In this document: one piece after another, positions 33,301-43,268 of the stretch
Layout of the letters: every line of letters begins with the position of its first letter
Position numbering within the stretch: the first letter of the stretch is position 1
Notes under the pieces: model-generated
What the model saw: the letters and a program-made list of their open reading frames with translations, nothing else
Databases searched by the model: none
Told to the model about the DNA's origin: nothing
Translations under genes and position numbers: made by a program
DNA from: Diphasiastrum complanatum
Taxonomy: Eukaryota > Streptophyta > Lycopodiopsida > Lycopodiales > Lycopodiaceae
NCBI GenBank assembly: GCA_029204225.1
Contig: CM055107.1
Coordinates: 2,497,923 to 2,561,922 of the forward strand
DNA: 64,000 bases
Reading direction: 5' to 3'

Positions 33301-34349
33301 AACTTGCAATTTGCAAATTTGGAGATTGAAATTTCAAAGTTAGAAACTTCAAACTTGAAAGTACTAATTTCTAAAGTAGTAAGTGGCAAGTGCAAAGGTT
33401 TTGAAGATGTAAGGTAACAGGTTACAGGTATACCTCGCCCATGACTTCCTAATGGGCTGTAGGTCAGCATCCACGGACTGCCGCTCAGCATGTAGCTCTC
33501 TCGTCCTCAGCTGCTCCATGGTCGGGCCCTCCCACTCAACACCGATACGAGATACTGCTCGCATCATATCCCTCCATGCAGGGGTCTGTGCCACATGAAA
33601 AGGGAGGTCACACAAGTAAAAGCACCTCCTAACAGCAATAGCAGCTGCATCCCTATGCGACTGCTGGAAGGTTGTCACAAAAACATTCTTGCCTCTCACA
33701 TGTCCTCGACCCCGTCCCCTAACAGTGCTACCAATAGCACTACTGCCGGCCCCACCAATTGGCACTACAGGAGTCTCTCCAGAAGAAGAAGGTGGAATGG
33801 ATGCTGCAGCGGAGCTAGTGCCGGCTACATGTGCTGGCTGCGATGGGGAATCTTGGCGCTCTGCCGCACCTGTAACAATAACATTGGTTTTACAACTTAC
33901 TACTAACTAGTTACGCAGCAGGCTTTAGGTGATAAATTATAGTCACTGGTCAGTGAGAGAGCTCAGGGAACAGTCACTAATTACTTAATACTCATTAGTA
34001 AATTGTAATCAAAGTTTAAAGTTATAGAATAAACTTTTAAGTTTTAGCTTTAGATCAAATTTCAAATTTTCAATCAATGTCATTGATCAAACAAGATTCA
34101 GGAATCACCTGTGCCTGAAGTAGTGGCAGGAGAGTCGTCCCCGATCCTGGCAATCCTCAGTGACTCTGGGGCTTGAGTGCAAACGGCGATCTCATATCCT
34201 CGAAGACGTAAAAGATGCGCCCTGATTCGAACGGGGCCACCTCCATAAGTGTTCCCGCAATACTTGCAAGTCCACTTCTTCGTGCCTGATGTGCCATAAG
34301 CTGAATTAAGGGTGACGTGATCCCATAAGGGATCCCGCTGTCTGGGCAT
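30310..34349 (-). CDS. hAT transposase (BED + DUF659 + hAT dimerisation), nine exons, open
   Basis: A cut-and-paste transposase acting in the nucleus. Minus-strand exons: 34349-34109, 33869-33434, 33256-33055, 32796-32543, 32359-32054, 31861-31652, 31421-31127, 30888-30780 and 30554-30310. All introns are GT-AG, phases agree, and the total is 2,298 nt (765 aa). Residues 28-57 form a BED finger (C28, C31, H45, C57). Exon 2 has a basic RGRGRGHVRGK patch and the DUF659 start. Residues 235-238 are GWTD and 296-301 TDNASN, the probable first and second catalytic Asp regions. 321-324 is the CxxH typical of hAT enzymes. 'LLYEFMDK' at 458-465 may hold the catalytic Glu. The dimerisation domain spans about 571-636 with ERNWS at 602-606. 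The C-terminus is Ser/Asp/Glu-rich, then basic. No lesion was seen. Exon 8's donor (GTTGAT) is weak, the least certain joint. Confidence 0.9.
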
Positions 34350-34526
34350 TGCTAATAGCTATCTAGTGTCAACAAAACAATAACTGTATTAAATTCAGAC
34401 TTCAAATTAAAAACTAATCCTAAATTCTAATTTCAAAACGGTAAACCTATGCTCTAAGTTCTAACCTCAATCTATCCTCAATCTATCCCTATCCTCTCTC
34501 TCTCTAGACTCTCTCTCTCTCAATCT

Positions 34527-34790
34527 CACACACACACACACGTCACGACAGTCTCAAGACTCACACACACACACACCACACAGTGCACACACACAAACAC
34601 ACAAACAAAAACACAGTTAAAAGTTTAACACACCACCACACACACAAACACACCACCACACTCAAAGTTGAAAGTTCACACACATGTCACACACACACAC
34701 ACACTCCCTCTACTTCACAATGCACACAAACACACAAACACTCCCTCTCTTTCACACACACACACACACACACACGTCACAAACACACAA
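34527..34790 (+). repeat. (AC)n-rich microsatellite cluster
   Basis: Repeated CACACA runs interrupted by CAAACACACAAACA and CTCCCTCT, lying between the transposase start and the right end of hAT element 3. Confidence 0.95.
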
Positions 34791-34797
34791 ACACTCC

Positions 34798-34882
<85 letters not shown>
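34798..34882 (+). repeat. (TC)n microsatellite
   Basis: A pure TC run of about 80 bp directly after the AC cluster, inside hAT element 3 and upstream of the transposase gene on the minus strand. Confidence 0.97.
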
Positions 34883-34884
<2 letters not shown>

Positions 34885-34964
34885 GGGTTTTTCTAACGTG
34901 CCAAAGAGTGAAAACACTCACCTCTCGGGCCCCCGCTGTATCGCAAAACAATTTGCGATTTTTC

Positions 34965-35048
34965 ACCAGTCGTTTCGAAACGGGCCCATTTCGTACGTTC
35001 CGTTTCGAACCCGTTTCAGCGTTCGAAATGCGTTTCGATGAAACACTG
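34965..35048 (-). repeat. right terminal and subterminal repeat of hAT element 3
   Basis: Read inward on the minus strand it begins CAGTGTTTCATCGAAACGC and carries GGTTCGAAACG, GTTTCGAAACG and GAAACGACTGGT copies matching the left end. Confidence 0.85.
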
Positions 35049-35056
35049 GCTGCTTT
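35049..35056 (+). repeat. hAT target-site duplication, right copy
   Basis: GCTGCTTT, identical to 29358-29365. Confidence 0.93.
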
Positions 35057-35230
35057 ACATTTAGATGGACGCGCCGCCACGTGGTGGCAGTTTATCGAGC
35101 TGATCCTGATCGGGAAGGGCTCCATTTATGGCATATCTTTCGCCGTGACCTCCGTCATGCTATGATTGATCCTCAGTGGCTCGACCGCCAACATCAGTGG
35201 ACTGCAGGGAGTTTGCCTTTGAAGATCTTT
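35057..35230 (+). pseudogene. gypsy Gag continuation after hAT insertion
   Basis: It reads 'LHLDGRAATWWQFIEL', then shifts frame near 35,100-35,110 into 'LHLWHIFRRDLRHAMIDPQW', the next Gag block. The frameshift shows that this Gag was dead, or died, independently of the hAT insertion. Confidence 0.8.
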
Positions 35231-36813
35231 ACAAACGTTGCGATAGGGTTTATTGGTGAGGGCGGTTCTAACAAGAAGAGAAAAGATTTGGTAGTGCAAA
35301 ATATGCGGAGCACTACTTTTGTTAACCTAGTTTCAGCACATCTGAAAAACTTCATCAAACATAACTTTGTGTTTTGGTGGTGGTCACAACAATTTAAAGA
35401 CTGCTTGTTGAAATTTTCTTTGAATGTTGTTGTTTCGGTCATTGACTTTGTAGAGAATTATTCGTTCAAGATGCAGAATGAGATATAGTCCATGCACTGG
35501 TGGTCTAATCAAGTCATGATACTTGTGCTCATAACGTATGTTAGAAACTCTGTAGGTGCAGCTAAAAAGACTCTTCATTTTTACATATCAGACGATAAGC
35601 TGCATGACACCCTATTTGTACAACACTATCTACTACTGCATGACAATTGGTCGAAAGAGAACAGGTATAATCTGAGGTGTCATTGGTTGTGGTCAGTCGG
35701 TCCGCGGTGTCCCAATTCAAAGCTCAAGGGTCTTTTTTTCTTTGTGGCCAGGTATATTTGTTGGGGTTCTCACTATCTGTTATTATCTGAAGTTTTCAAG
35801 TTTGTTACTTTAGATAGTACCAAATTTGGTACTTAACTATAAGACTTTAAGTAAAATGGTCCGTCGTGTAGTACCAAAATACATTGTTCTGGAGTACCAA
35901 TTTTGGTACCCCTCAAAAATATAGTACCAAATTGGGTCTATACGGGACACCCAAATATAGACTTACCAAATTGGTACTAGATAGGACACTAGATTTGGAA
36001 CTACGGATACCGTTTGCAAGCACTATTTATTGTAGCCTACACAAAAATGAAAAATCTAAGAATCAGTTTGCTTTTTGGCCAAATATTATCACTTGATAGG
36101 TCTATAATTGATGCATAATTTTTCTGCCTCAGGTCATGGAAAAGGCGAGAACGACGGAGCGAGCGTGATCATCAAGGGAACTCTCACTCACAAGGAGTTA
36201 AAACCAGATGGTTGGCCCTTGAAATGTGCAGCAGATGTGGTCGCATATCTGAAAGAAACATTTAGGCCAAAAGGAAAAGGTTACAGCTGCAGTACAAGAA
36301 GGGTTTTCTAGCTGGTCAGCAAGGATGAGGTGCAATGTGATGTGAAATGGGATTGTCACCACATCACAAGATCACGCTCGTTTGTTAGCAGAAGAATTTT
36401 TGTCAATGTTAACAAAAGAATCTTCCTATGTTTGCATTGATTCTACTACTTAGATAACAACGTTTTTGTCTGCTATCAACGATCCTACTTGGCAGCTACT
36501 CGGATAGCTGAGACAGTTAGCTGAGACTCAGATATTCTATGGGTGTTCAAGCAACTATTGTTCGATACAGAATCGGATTTACAGTGGCTCAACCATAGAT
36601 GGCTTCCTATCTAATCTGTCCGTAGTATAATGGTAGTATAATAGTCTTGTACCTACCTATCAAAGGCACAATGACAACCTGATTTTGATCATTTATTGGC
36701 AATGGTAGCTCATCTTGGACATAGGATTTGTCAGGAACTTGTTCTTCTACTTTCTACGGACAGTTTCAGTTCTTTCTTTGTTCTTACAAACTGTAGATTA
36801 TTATTAAACTAAT
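35231..36813. other. unassigned stretch inside the gypsy element
   Basis: No recognisable gypsy domain or gene lies between Gag and the RNase H part. ORFs of 60-110 codons (for example 35,492-35,836) show no known motif. It contains the GTACCAAAT palindrome cluster at 35,811-35,985. Confidence 0.4.
35811..35985. repeat. cluster of GTACCAAATTTGGTAC-type palindromes
   Basis: An exact 18-bp palindrome, AGTACCAAATTTGGTACT, lies at 35816-35833. It is followed by near-palindromic or half copies at about 35,872, 35,895, 35,921 and 35,965, all built on TAGTACCAAAT or ACCAAATTGGTAC. They are spaced roughly 25-55 bp apart. Confidence 0.8.
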
Positions 36814-37950
36814 TTGAGCAAGGAACAGGGAATTAAACTTAATACTCCTACTGAAATCACAGAATCAACACAACGACCTTTAATTGAGATGTTTCTTCCT
36901 TCCGTCCTCTCACACTTGTTGAGGCGATGTCTCTTGCCAGTACTTTACAGCATAAGTACTCTGACACCCTTCCTTCTCGCTTCACTCGTCCTTCTGCTTC
37001 ATCTTTTCCCGCTATGTCCACCCCTACACCTGTCTAGTACTTTTCTTTGGACTTCTGATTGTCAGTCCGTGTTTGATACTCTTCGTCGTGCTGTTGCTGA
37101 TGTTGTCGTTATGTGTTTACCACAGTTTGATCAGAAGTTTCTTGTTGAGACTGATGCTAGTAATGTTGGTTTGGGTGCTTTATTTCGCCAGTCACAATGC
37201 ATTTTTGCTTATGAGTCGCGTCGTCTTCGCTCTTATGAGCAATGTTATTCTGTGCATGAGAAAGAGCTTCTTGCTATTATCTATGCTCTTAAGAAGTGGC
37301 GTCATTATCTTTGTCGAGTTCCATTTGACATTATTACTGATCACCAGTCTTTACGTTATCTGTTTTCTCAACGTGACCTTAGTGATCGTCAATTTCGTTG
37401 GTTGCAGTTTTTACAGTCTTTTAATTTTTCCATATTGTATCATCCTGGTCGTGCTAACACTGTTGCTGATGCATTATCTCATCTTCCAGCTTTGTTGAAT
37501 ACACTCGTTTCTACTATTCCTACATGGTTTGATGATCTACCTGCAGCATACCTTACATGTTCAGATTTTCGTGATGTTTATAGTTTTGCCCCACCTATTT
37601 CGTCCCGTCCTCATCAGGTTTACTCCATTGTTGACAACCGTCTTTATCGTTATGATTCTCTTTGTATTCCTAGTTCCTTGGGTATCCGTTCCCAATTGTT
37701 GTCGGATGCTCATTCCTCTCCTGTTGGGGGTCACTTTGGTTTTCAGAAGTCTTATGCTCGTCTCAAAGACCATTTCTATTGGCCCTCTCTTCGATCTAAG
37801 CTTGCTGTACTTATTCGTACCTGCCCTTTCTGTCTTTGTAATAAGTACTCCCGTGCTAAGTCTGCTGGTTTGCTCCAAAGTTGGCCTATTCCTCATCGCC
37901 AGTGGACTGATATATCTATGGACTTTAGCTTGGTCACGAGTCATGTATGA
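36814..37950 (+). pseudogene. gypsy Gag end fused to RNase H and integrase zinc-binding domain
   Basis: One 378-codon ORF. In a second frame near 36,900-37,030 a Gag-end-like 'SLASTLQHKYSD' is readable. The main frame has RNase H ('KFLVETDASNVGLGALF', 'YSVHEKELLAIIYALKKWRH', 'FDIITDHQSLRYLF', 'YHPGRANTVADALS') and the H2C2 domain ('SSPVGGHFGFQKSYARLKDH' then CPFCLCNK), ending at the start of the integrase core ('WTDISMDF'). The whole reverse transcriptase is missing between Gag and RNase H. A frame change near 37,940 precedes the next part. Confidence 0.88.
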
Positions 37951-38125
37951 TGGTAGTTGACAAGTTCTCAAAACAGGCACATTTTATACCCGTTCGCAGT
38001 ACTATCACAGCAGAGCAGTGTGCATATTTGTTCCTATCAGAGATTTTTCGCCTGCATGGATTTCCTTGTACTATCCTTTCTGATCGGGATAGTAAGTTTA
38101 CATCTATATTTTGGACAGAGCAGTT
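37947..38125 (+). pseudogene. gypsy integrase core, truncated
   Basis: It reads 'MMVVDKFSKQAHFIPVRSTI' and 'TILSDRDSKFTSIFWTE', the second catalytic Asp region, then jumps directly to the purine tract and 3' LTR. The catalytic Glu block and chromodomain are deleted. Confidence 0.88.
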
Positions 38126-38154
38126 GGGTCTATTTTTTGTGCCAGGGAGAGTTA

Positions 38155-38499
38155 TGGACTCGGCTCATTACATTCACCGCATCCATTTACATTTACTTTA
38201 CTTTATGCATAAGCAGGCCTTGGGCCCTTTTTTATTCATTAGTGACACTTAGACTATATGGTTGGCCTTTGGCCTTATTACTCATTATTAGGCCATTTGG
38301 ACATATTATTGGAGAGTGGGAGCCTTCTTGGAGGGAGCACTATTTTCCCTCCCAATTGGGCCCTAGCCACCGGAAGCTTCCTTTTAGGGCTTCCTCTTGG
38401 CTATAAGTAGGGAAACTGTGTCATTTGTTATTCAGCTGATTATATCTCTCTCTTTAGCCTCCTTAATCTCTCTCTTTCTTGCTTTCTAGGGTTAAGTCT
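38155..38499 (+). repeat. 3' LTR (family L1), right-truncated
   Basis: It matches 27,792-28,140 over its length, including CTATAAGTAGGG at 38,401, and stops matching after GGGTTAAGTCT. It is preceded by AGGGAGAG, a probable polypurine tract remnant. Confidence 0.83.
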
Positions 38500-39784
38500 A
38501 CGCAAGAAACTTTGCTTCTTACCAAGGAAAGCCCAAGTCGAGCCCAAGAGGGGTCTAAAACTGATGATGATCAATGTAAGAGACCCTTGGCATTTCAAGA
38601 AAGGGTGTGGGCTTTTTTTTATTGCCTAAGGAATCTTAAGACTCTGTACTGGTAAGTGTTCAAAGTTTTTGTCTTGATTTAGTGAACCTTGGAAGGTTGA
38701 ACAAAAGCTTGGTGAGGTTGCTTTTGAGCTTGAGCTTCTTTAATTTTCATTTGAGTAGACTTAAAATATTGCTTACATGATGGGGGCAACCATGTGGAAT
38801 ATTTGGTCGAGTTGGAAGTGGAAGATAGACCTTTAACTTTATGAAGTATGAGAATAACGGTACTTTCACTTGAAAAATAGATCTTGATTCCTGAATATAA
38901 GTCGTCAAAATGAGTTTCTCTGATTTCTCATCAAAGACGACGAGACGGGGTTACCATGTGAGACCGCACCTGTGAAGTTTCAAAGGTTTGGATCTATCAT
39001 CCTTTATCACTTATCGAAATTCTCATACTTATCCTCTTATGTATATCTAAGTCGCTCATTTTACTTGCTGGTCTGACCTCAAGGTAGTTCACAGATGTTG
39101 CAGTATCTTTTATCTCACTTCAACCTTGAGTCTGTCCAAATGTGTGGTTCTAAGGTCATGGACCAACATTGGTCAATACCTATTGAGTACAAACCTTGAT
39201 TTGCAAGATGAAGGTCAATCAGATCTATCATAATCCAGGTCAAGAAACTCTACTTCTTGAATTTGAAAAGGTGAGGAAAAAGCTTATCTCTAGAAGCTTT
39301 TGTAAGTTGACGGTAGTTCTATTCTCACCTTTGAGTGTCGGCCCTGGAGTCCACAGGGACATCCAAGATCAATCACGTCATCAATGGCTGTGGCGCCCTA
39401 TACTCCCGTGTTCCCTCCCACACAAGAGATGCTTTGCCTAGGACTGAATGATGTATGCTCTTTAATCTGGTCAAGCCTCAACCAATCTTTTACATAAATG
39501 ATGCCAAGCCCTGATCTAAATAGCTATAGCCTTGGCTACCTGCTACTAACTATTCAATGTAACTGAATCTCATTCAAGATGCCTATCCCTAACCACCCAC
39601 TAACTGTTTGAGGTAGACTCCCAGTCATCATAGTCCAACTAAAAGTAATCTTGAGTTTTCTCGAGTTCCCCTCCAAGTAGCACCCAACCTAAATAGGCTT
39701 TCCTAACTTGACGCTAGATGCAAACTAACCTCAATTGTCATAGACATGCATATATTCAAATGAAGTCGGAGTATGCTCATTTTA
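38500..39784. other. non-coding stretch
   Basis: No gene, domain or repeat recognised in either strand. Confidence 0.4.
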
Positions 39785-40930
39785 GGCTTTTGAAGTGTGC
39801 ACGTACATGAGCCTCTCTAGCTGCCATGTGGATGCTTCTCTTTGTATGAATGAGAGAGAAAACATTCCAACTCCTCTCACATGCAATAGCTGTGCAGTCC
39901 TATGAGAGGACTCAAACTGATTATTTTAAATACTTCTCCCACCATGACACTTAAAGGAACATGCCAGCCCTCTGCTTTACCAGCCCACTTTTTGATTTTA
40001 AGGGGCTTGTTCTGAAAAACAGGCAACTTATCCCCGATTACCCTTCTGTGCTAATATCAGAATAGAGCTTGCTGACATAGCTGAACCATCCCTCACTAAG
40101 CTCAGGGTCCTGGAACTGTGTGCCAAGCCTACACAGTGGGTGAAGTATGCTGGGAACAATGCGTAGAGGTTAATAAACCCACTCCCATTTGCTTTGTGAT
40201 GATATTTTTGTTGCATCGAGAGCATGTGAAATGCCAAAATGAGGTGTCAACTAAAGATATTGATCTATTGAAATTCATTATTCAAATGCAAAGCAAAGAT
40301 AACGGTAAACTGTTGTCTCTAGACCATGAACAGAGCCCATAGATACAATCGCAAATGAAACATACCTCTTGGGACTAAGCACTGTGCAAGTCTGCAGCTG
40401 CTCCCTTAGCTTGTCCACGAACTCATATAGAAGGCCCTTAGTGCAACAATATCTACTAGTAAGGTGCAGGATAATGTACACACGCTGCAGCTCTGTGACA
40501 ATAATGCATGCCTCATCCCAAAACAGAGAAAAGAACGACAATCTCAAATCTCCCAGATCGTGGCTCTCATGATTCACCATTTGCTCAAGGGTGTTATTCG
40601 GGGAGGGGCAAAAAGAAACAATTGTCTATGCAAACCTGATGGGGGTAGATCTCAAAATCTTCAAAATATGGCAAGTTCGTTCAATCAGTTGGTAACAAAC
40701 CTCACCATGAGCCATGATGTGCCAACTACCTCACTGGCCCATAGAAATTCTTTATGTCCTCTATCAGTAGGTCTAGGCCATGTGAAGCATACAGTGTTCA
40801 AAGAATGTGGGGTATGCCACACTGAAAAGTCTGCCATAGCGAGGCAGTCTGATGCATTGTGAGTGACAGGCTGTGCAACATTGGCAAAGCAGTCAAACTC
40901 CAAAGAGCTCAAGCTTCGAAGAAAAACCAA
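39785..40930 (-). pseudogene. decayed hAT transposase (relic 4)
   Basis: Segments match element 3 exons in order on the minus strand. 40,868-40,628 matches exon 4 (echo of 'THNASDCLAMA' and 'MVRFVTN'). 40,560-40,371 matches exon 5 ('LLYEFVDKLREQLQTC'). About 40,230-39,960 matches exon 6. About 39,930-39,790 matches exon 7 ('CTAIACERSWNVFSLIHTKR'). Exons 4 and 5 are joined without an intron, unlike element 3, whereas the 5/6 intron is kept. Stops and deletions make it non-functional. Confidence 0.75.
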
Positions 40931-41893
40931 ACCTTAACATATGTCATAACTGGTAGATGGGAATTGCAAGTTTGATACATGGTAAGCTGCCAATAAGTAC
41001 CTTCAAATTGTTGCTAAGATTCGTTACTTAGTTGCCTGTAGATTCACTTTGTGCCTGTAGCTCCAATATACATGATTACCAGCCACTAGAAATACCAAGG
41101 ATATTGTTAGCCGACTCACCACCTGACCACTAGCTCCTTTCCAAGAGCTACTCCCCAGCAAAAAACCTCATTCTCGATGCAGAAGTCATCCCAAGACATT
41201 GGATGCCTAACAAATGCACGTACTGTTACAAGTTGATCCACGGTTCTGTGTCAACTAGAGTTGTGATTCTATTTGTAGGCAACAAATTACAAAGACTCTT
41301 GCCCATCTGGGACACTCCTATGGATGTAACAGTCTAACTGCCGTAGGGAGCTCATATAATCTGCTGGCACTGTTTTCATAGAGGACTCCATATTTGACTT
41401 GGTTTTGCTAAATGAGAACTCCTAATGAGTCATATGTTCTCTGTGTGCACTAATGAGCAATGCTCAGACCGTTGTGGCATTCAAATAGGATTTGGTACCG
41501 TATATCCCAAATGTTTTGCACACAAGCAGTTCTCTCTGAATTGCCTATTGGCCCCGATGTTTACTCTCTGTTACAATGGTCCTAGATCCACCAAGACATG
41601 GTTGTTGGTCCATAAAACTCAAGCGTAAATTAAGATAAATCAGTTCTCCAATCCTCCATATCCGAAGCAGTACAAAAACATTCGTTGTATTTGGAATCAC
41701 CATATTTCTAACTTATTCAAAGCATGAGTTCAACTTTTAGCTTTTTTTCTGGTTGGGCACCCAAGAATATGTATAAACTTGGTCTTTTTGACTAGCAAAA
41801 GGTAGGGGCACCAGAAATTTTCATTTTGCTACTATTTGTCAATTCGTGCTTTTTGTGAAGATCAATGTACCCTTATATTTCCTACAATAGGGT
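40931..41893. other. non-coding stretch
   Basis: No supported gene. It may belong to the decayed hAT relic, since a hAT-like end occurs at 47,302 on the far side of the copia insertion, but no direct homology was seen. Confidence 0.35.
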
Positions 41894-41898
41894 GCTTC
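41894..41898 (+). repeat. copia target-site duplication, left copy
   Basis: GCTTC, repeated at 46665-46669. Five bp is the expected length for LTR element insertion. Confidence 0.88.
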
Positions 41899-42400
41899 TG
41901 TTGGAATGTAAATGGAATTGCTTACATTACCATAGGTTACTTTGACCCAAAAGGTCGAGAGTTGTGTAACCATGGTCATTTATTATATTAGGCCTACTAA
42001 ACTTAGAGTTAGCTAAGTTAGTATGAAATTAACTTGGTAGGGACTCATGGGTCCACTAGGCCTAATTGTGACATTAAGTACCCCAACTTGACATATTGGA
42101 GGTACCTTATTCTTTCTATGTAACTTATAAAAAGTTGGATAGTCAATAGTCAAGTAGTTGGAAAGCCAATAGTCAAGTAGTTGGATAGCCAATAGTCATG
42201 AAGTTAGATAGTCATCTTGGACTATATATATGTGTGCATCCCATTTGTATAAGACACTTTTTTAAGCAATACTGACTGTTCTCCTTGGCTGTCCACGAGT
42301 TTCTACAAGAGGGTTTCTAGCCATCTCTCTCTTTCTTTTGAGAATGCTTTGTGTGATTGAATAGTTAAGATTCTGGATCCTTAGGCTTCTATTTCCTACA
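41899..42400 (+). repeat. copia 5' LTR
   Basis: 502 bp, TG...CA ends. It includes about three and a half tandem copies of an AGTTGGATAGCCAATAGTCA-like unit (42,134-42,215) and a TATA-like CTATATATATG at 42,222. The same features recur in the 3' LTR. Confidence 0.95.
42222..42232 (+). promoter_or_regulatory. copia LTR TATA-like element
   Basis: CTATATATATG within the 5' LTR, about 180 bp before its end and just after the short tandem repeats. It is the likely promoter core. Confidence 0.5.
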
Positions 42401-42414
42401 TCGTATCAGAGCCT
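42401..42414 (+). other. copia primer-binding site
   Basis: TCGTATCAGAGCCT directly follows the 5' LTR. It differs at one position from the common TGGTATCAGAGC tRNA-iMet complement. Confidence 0.8.
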
Positions 42415-42998
42415 TTAGGTGATCATATTGCTTGCAAGAGGGCGCCCAATAGGAAGCTATCTTCTTCCCCTTCTGGTTGCAAAAAATCATCAAGCTGCTG
42501 ATTTTTGCAGGAGAAGAATCTGTTCATCTTCTTATAGCTTTTTTGCAGGAAATTGCAGGGCACCTTCATCTATTTGGGAGCTAGCAGTAGGGCGCCCATG
42601 CTCAAACCAATTGCACGTGATCTTGACTCAATTGCATGCTGAAAATTTCAGATTTATTTCTTAAATGAAGATACATGTGTTTTGGACACATTTCTTGCTG
42701 AAATTTCCCTGTTGGTGAGCTTGGAGTAGGGCGCTACCATCAGCTCTATATGCACATAGTGTGCACTCTTTTCAGCCACAAATTTTTGGTTTTGGTTTTG
42801 GCTTCATTCGAAGTCTACCTATTTGTGAGCATTCTGTTTTTTTGTGCAGAAATCAGCCACCTATTGCATTACTTGTTGAGCAAATTGCATGTGGAGTATT
42901 GCAATCTATTGTGCTCATAATTTCAGCTTTGAGGTTGCTGCCTTTGAGTAGATTTTGTCTTGTCTATTTCCTATCTACTACAAGCTGATTTTTCTGTT

Positions 42999-43268
42999 AT
43001 GGCTAAAGAATCGGAGTCTATTGGTTCTTTATTTAATGAAGATAGGCTGGATGGCACAAACTATTCCTTGTGGTGCTACATGATAAAGAACCTTCTAATT
43101 GCTAAAGGTTTGTGGGAAGTAGTTAATGGTGACGAAGAAAGGCCGCCTACCTTGGCACCTATTACACCATCTAGAACAACTACTTCTTCAACTACGGAGG
43201 TGTCTTCCGATAAGCAAAAGAAGTGGGATCGACGAGATGCACAAGCACATTCCGTCATTGCATTATGA
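42999..43268 (+). pseudogene. copia Gag N-terminus, truncated
   Basis: ATG 42999 starts 'MAKESESIGSLFNEDRLDGT' and 'NYSLWCYMIKNLLIAKGLWE', the conserved N-terminal region of plant copia Gag. It ends after 'AQAHSVIAL' with a stop created at a deletion junction. The capsid remainder and zinc knuckle are missing. Confidence 0.85.

Larger units (their letters stand above)
29366..35048 (-). mobile_element. complete hAT transposon (element 3), possibly autonomous
   Basis: This 5,683-bp element is bounded by perfect 8-bp target duplications. The ends are CAATGTTTCG on the left and, read inward from the right, CAGTGTTTCA, fitting the hAT C-A-x-x-G rule. The inner 60-80 bp of each end repeats TTCGAAACG motifs and shares a 'GAAACGACTGGT' word, giving long imperfect inverted repeats. 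It encodes one minus-strand nine-exon transposase gene with an open frame throughout. The rest is AC and TC microsatellites near the right end and low-complexity sequence made of AAGTT/ACTT words. It lies inside the gag of a gypsy element, so it is younger than that insertion. Confidence 0.92.
27792..38499 (+). mobile_element. Ty3/gypsy element (family L1), internally deleted, hosting a hAT insertion
   Basis: The components are a 5' LTR (27,792-28,228), a PBS, a leader, gag (28,905-29,365 continuing at 35,049), a fused gag-end/RNase H/integrase segment (36,814-38,125) and a 3' LTR (38,155-38,499, truncated). Reverse transcriptase and the second half of integrase are missing. A complete hAT transposon splits gag. 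35,230-36,810 is not recognisable as gypsy and may be another insertion. The element cannot move on its own. Confidence 0.8.

Noticed and set aside
35492..36311. Several 60-114 codon ORFs inside the gypsy element
   Set aside because: No recognisable domain or start context; likely chance ORFs in unassigned insert sequence.
36617..36690. tRNA-like start (GTCCGTAGTATAATGGTAGTATA)
   Set aside because: It resembles the 5' part of a tRNA-Asp with an A-box, but no anticodon stem, T-arm (GGTTCGA) or acceptor pairing follows.
37073..37960. Hydrophobic ORFs in a second frame (possible membrane protein)
   Set aside because: They are shadows of the gypsy RNase H/integrase frame, which has clear motifs; the T-rich third positions create Leu/Val/Phe codons.
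41200..41260. Possible BED-finger fragment on the plus strand ('KCTYCYKLIHGS')
   Set aside because: Only one CxxC is visible, with no His pair in a plausible spacing and no continuing frame; too weak.
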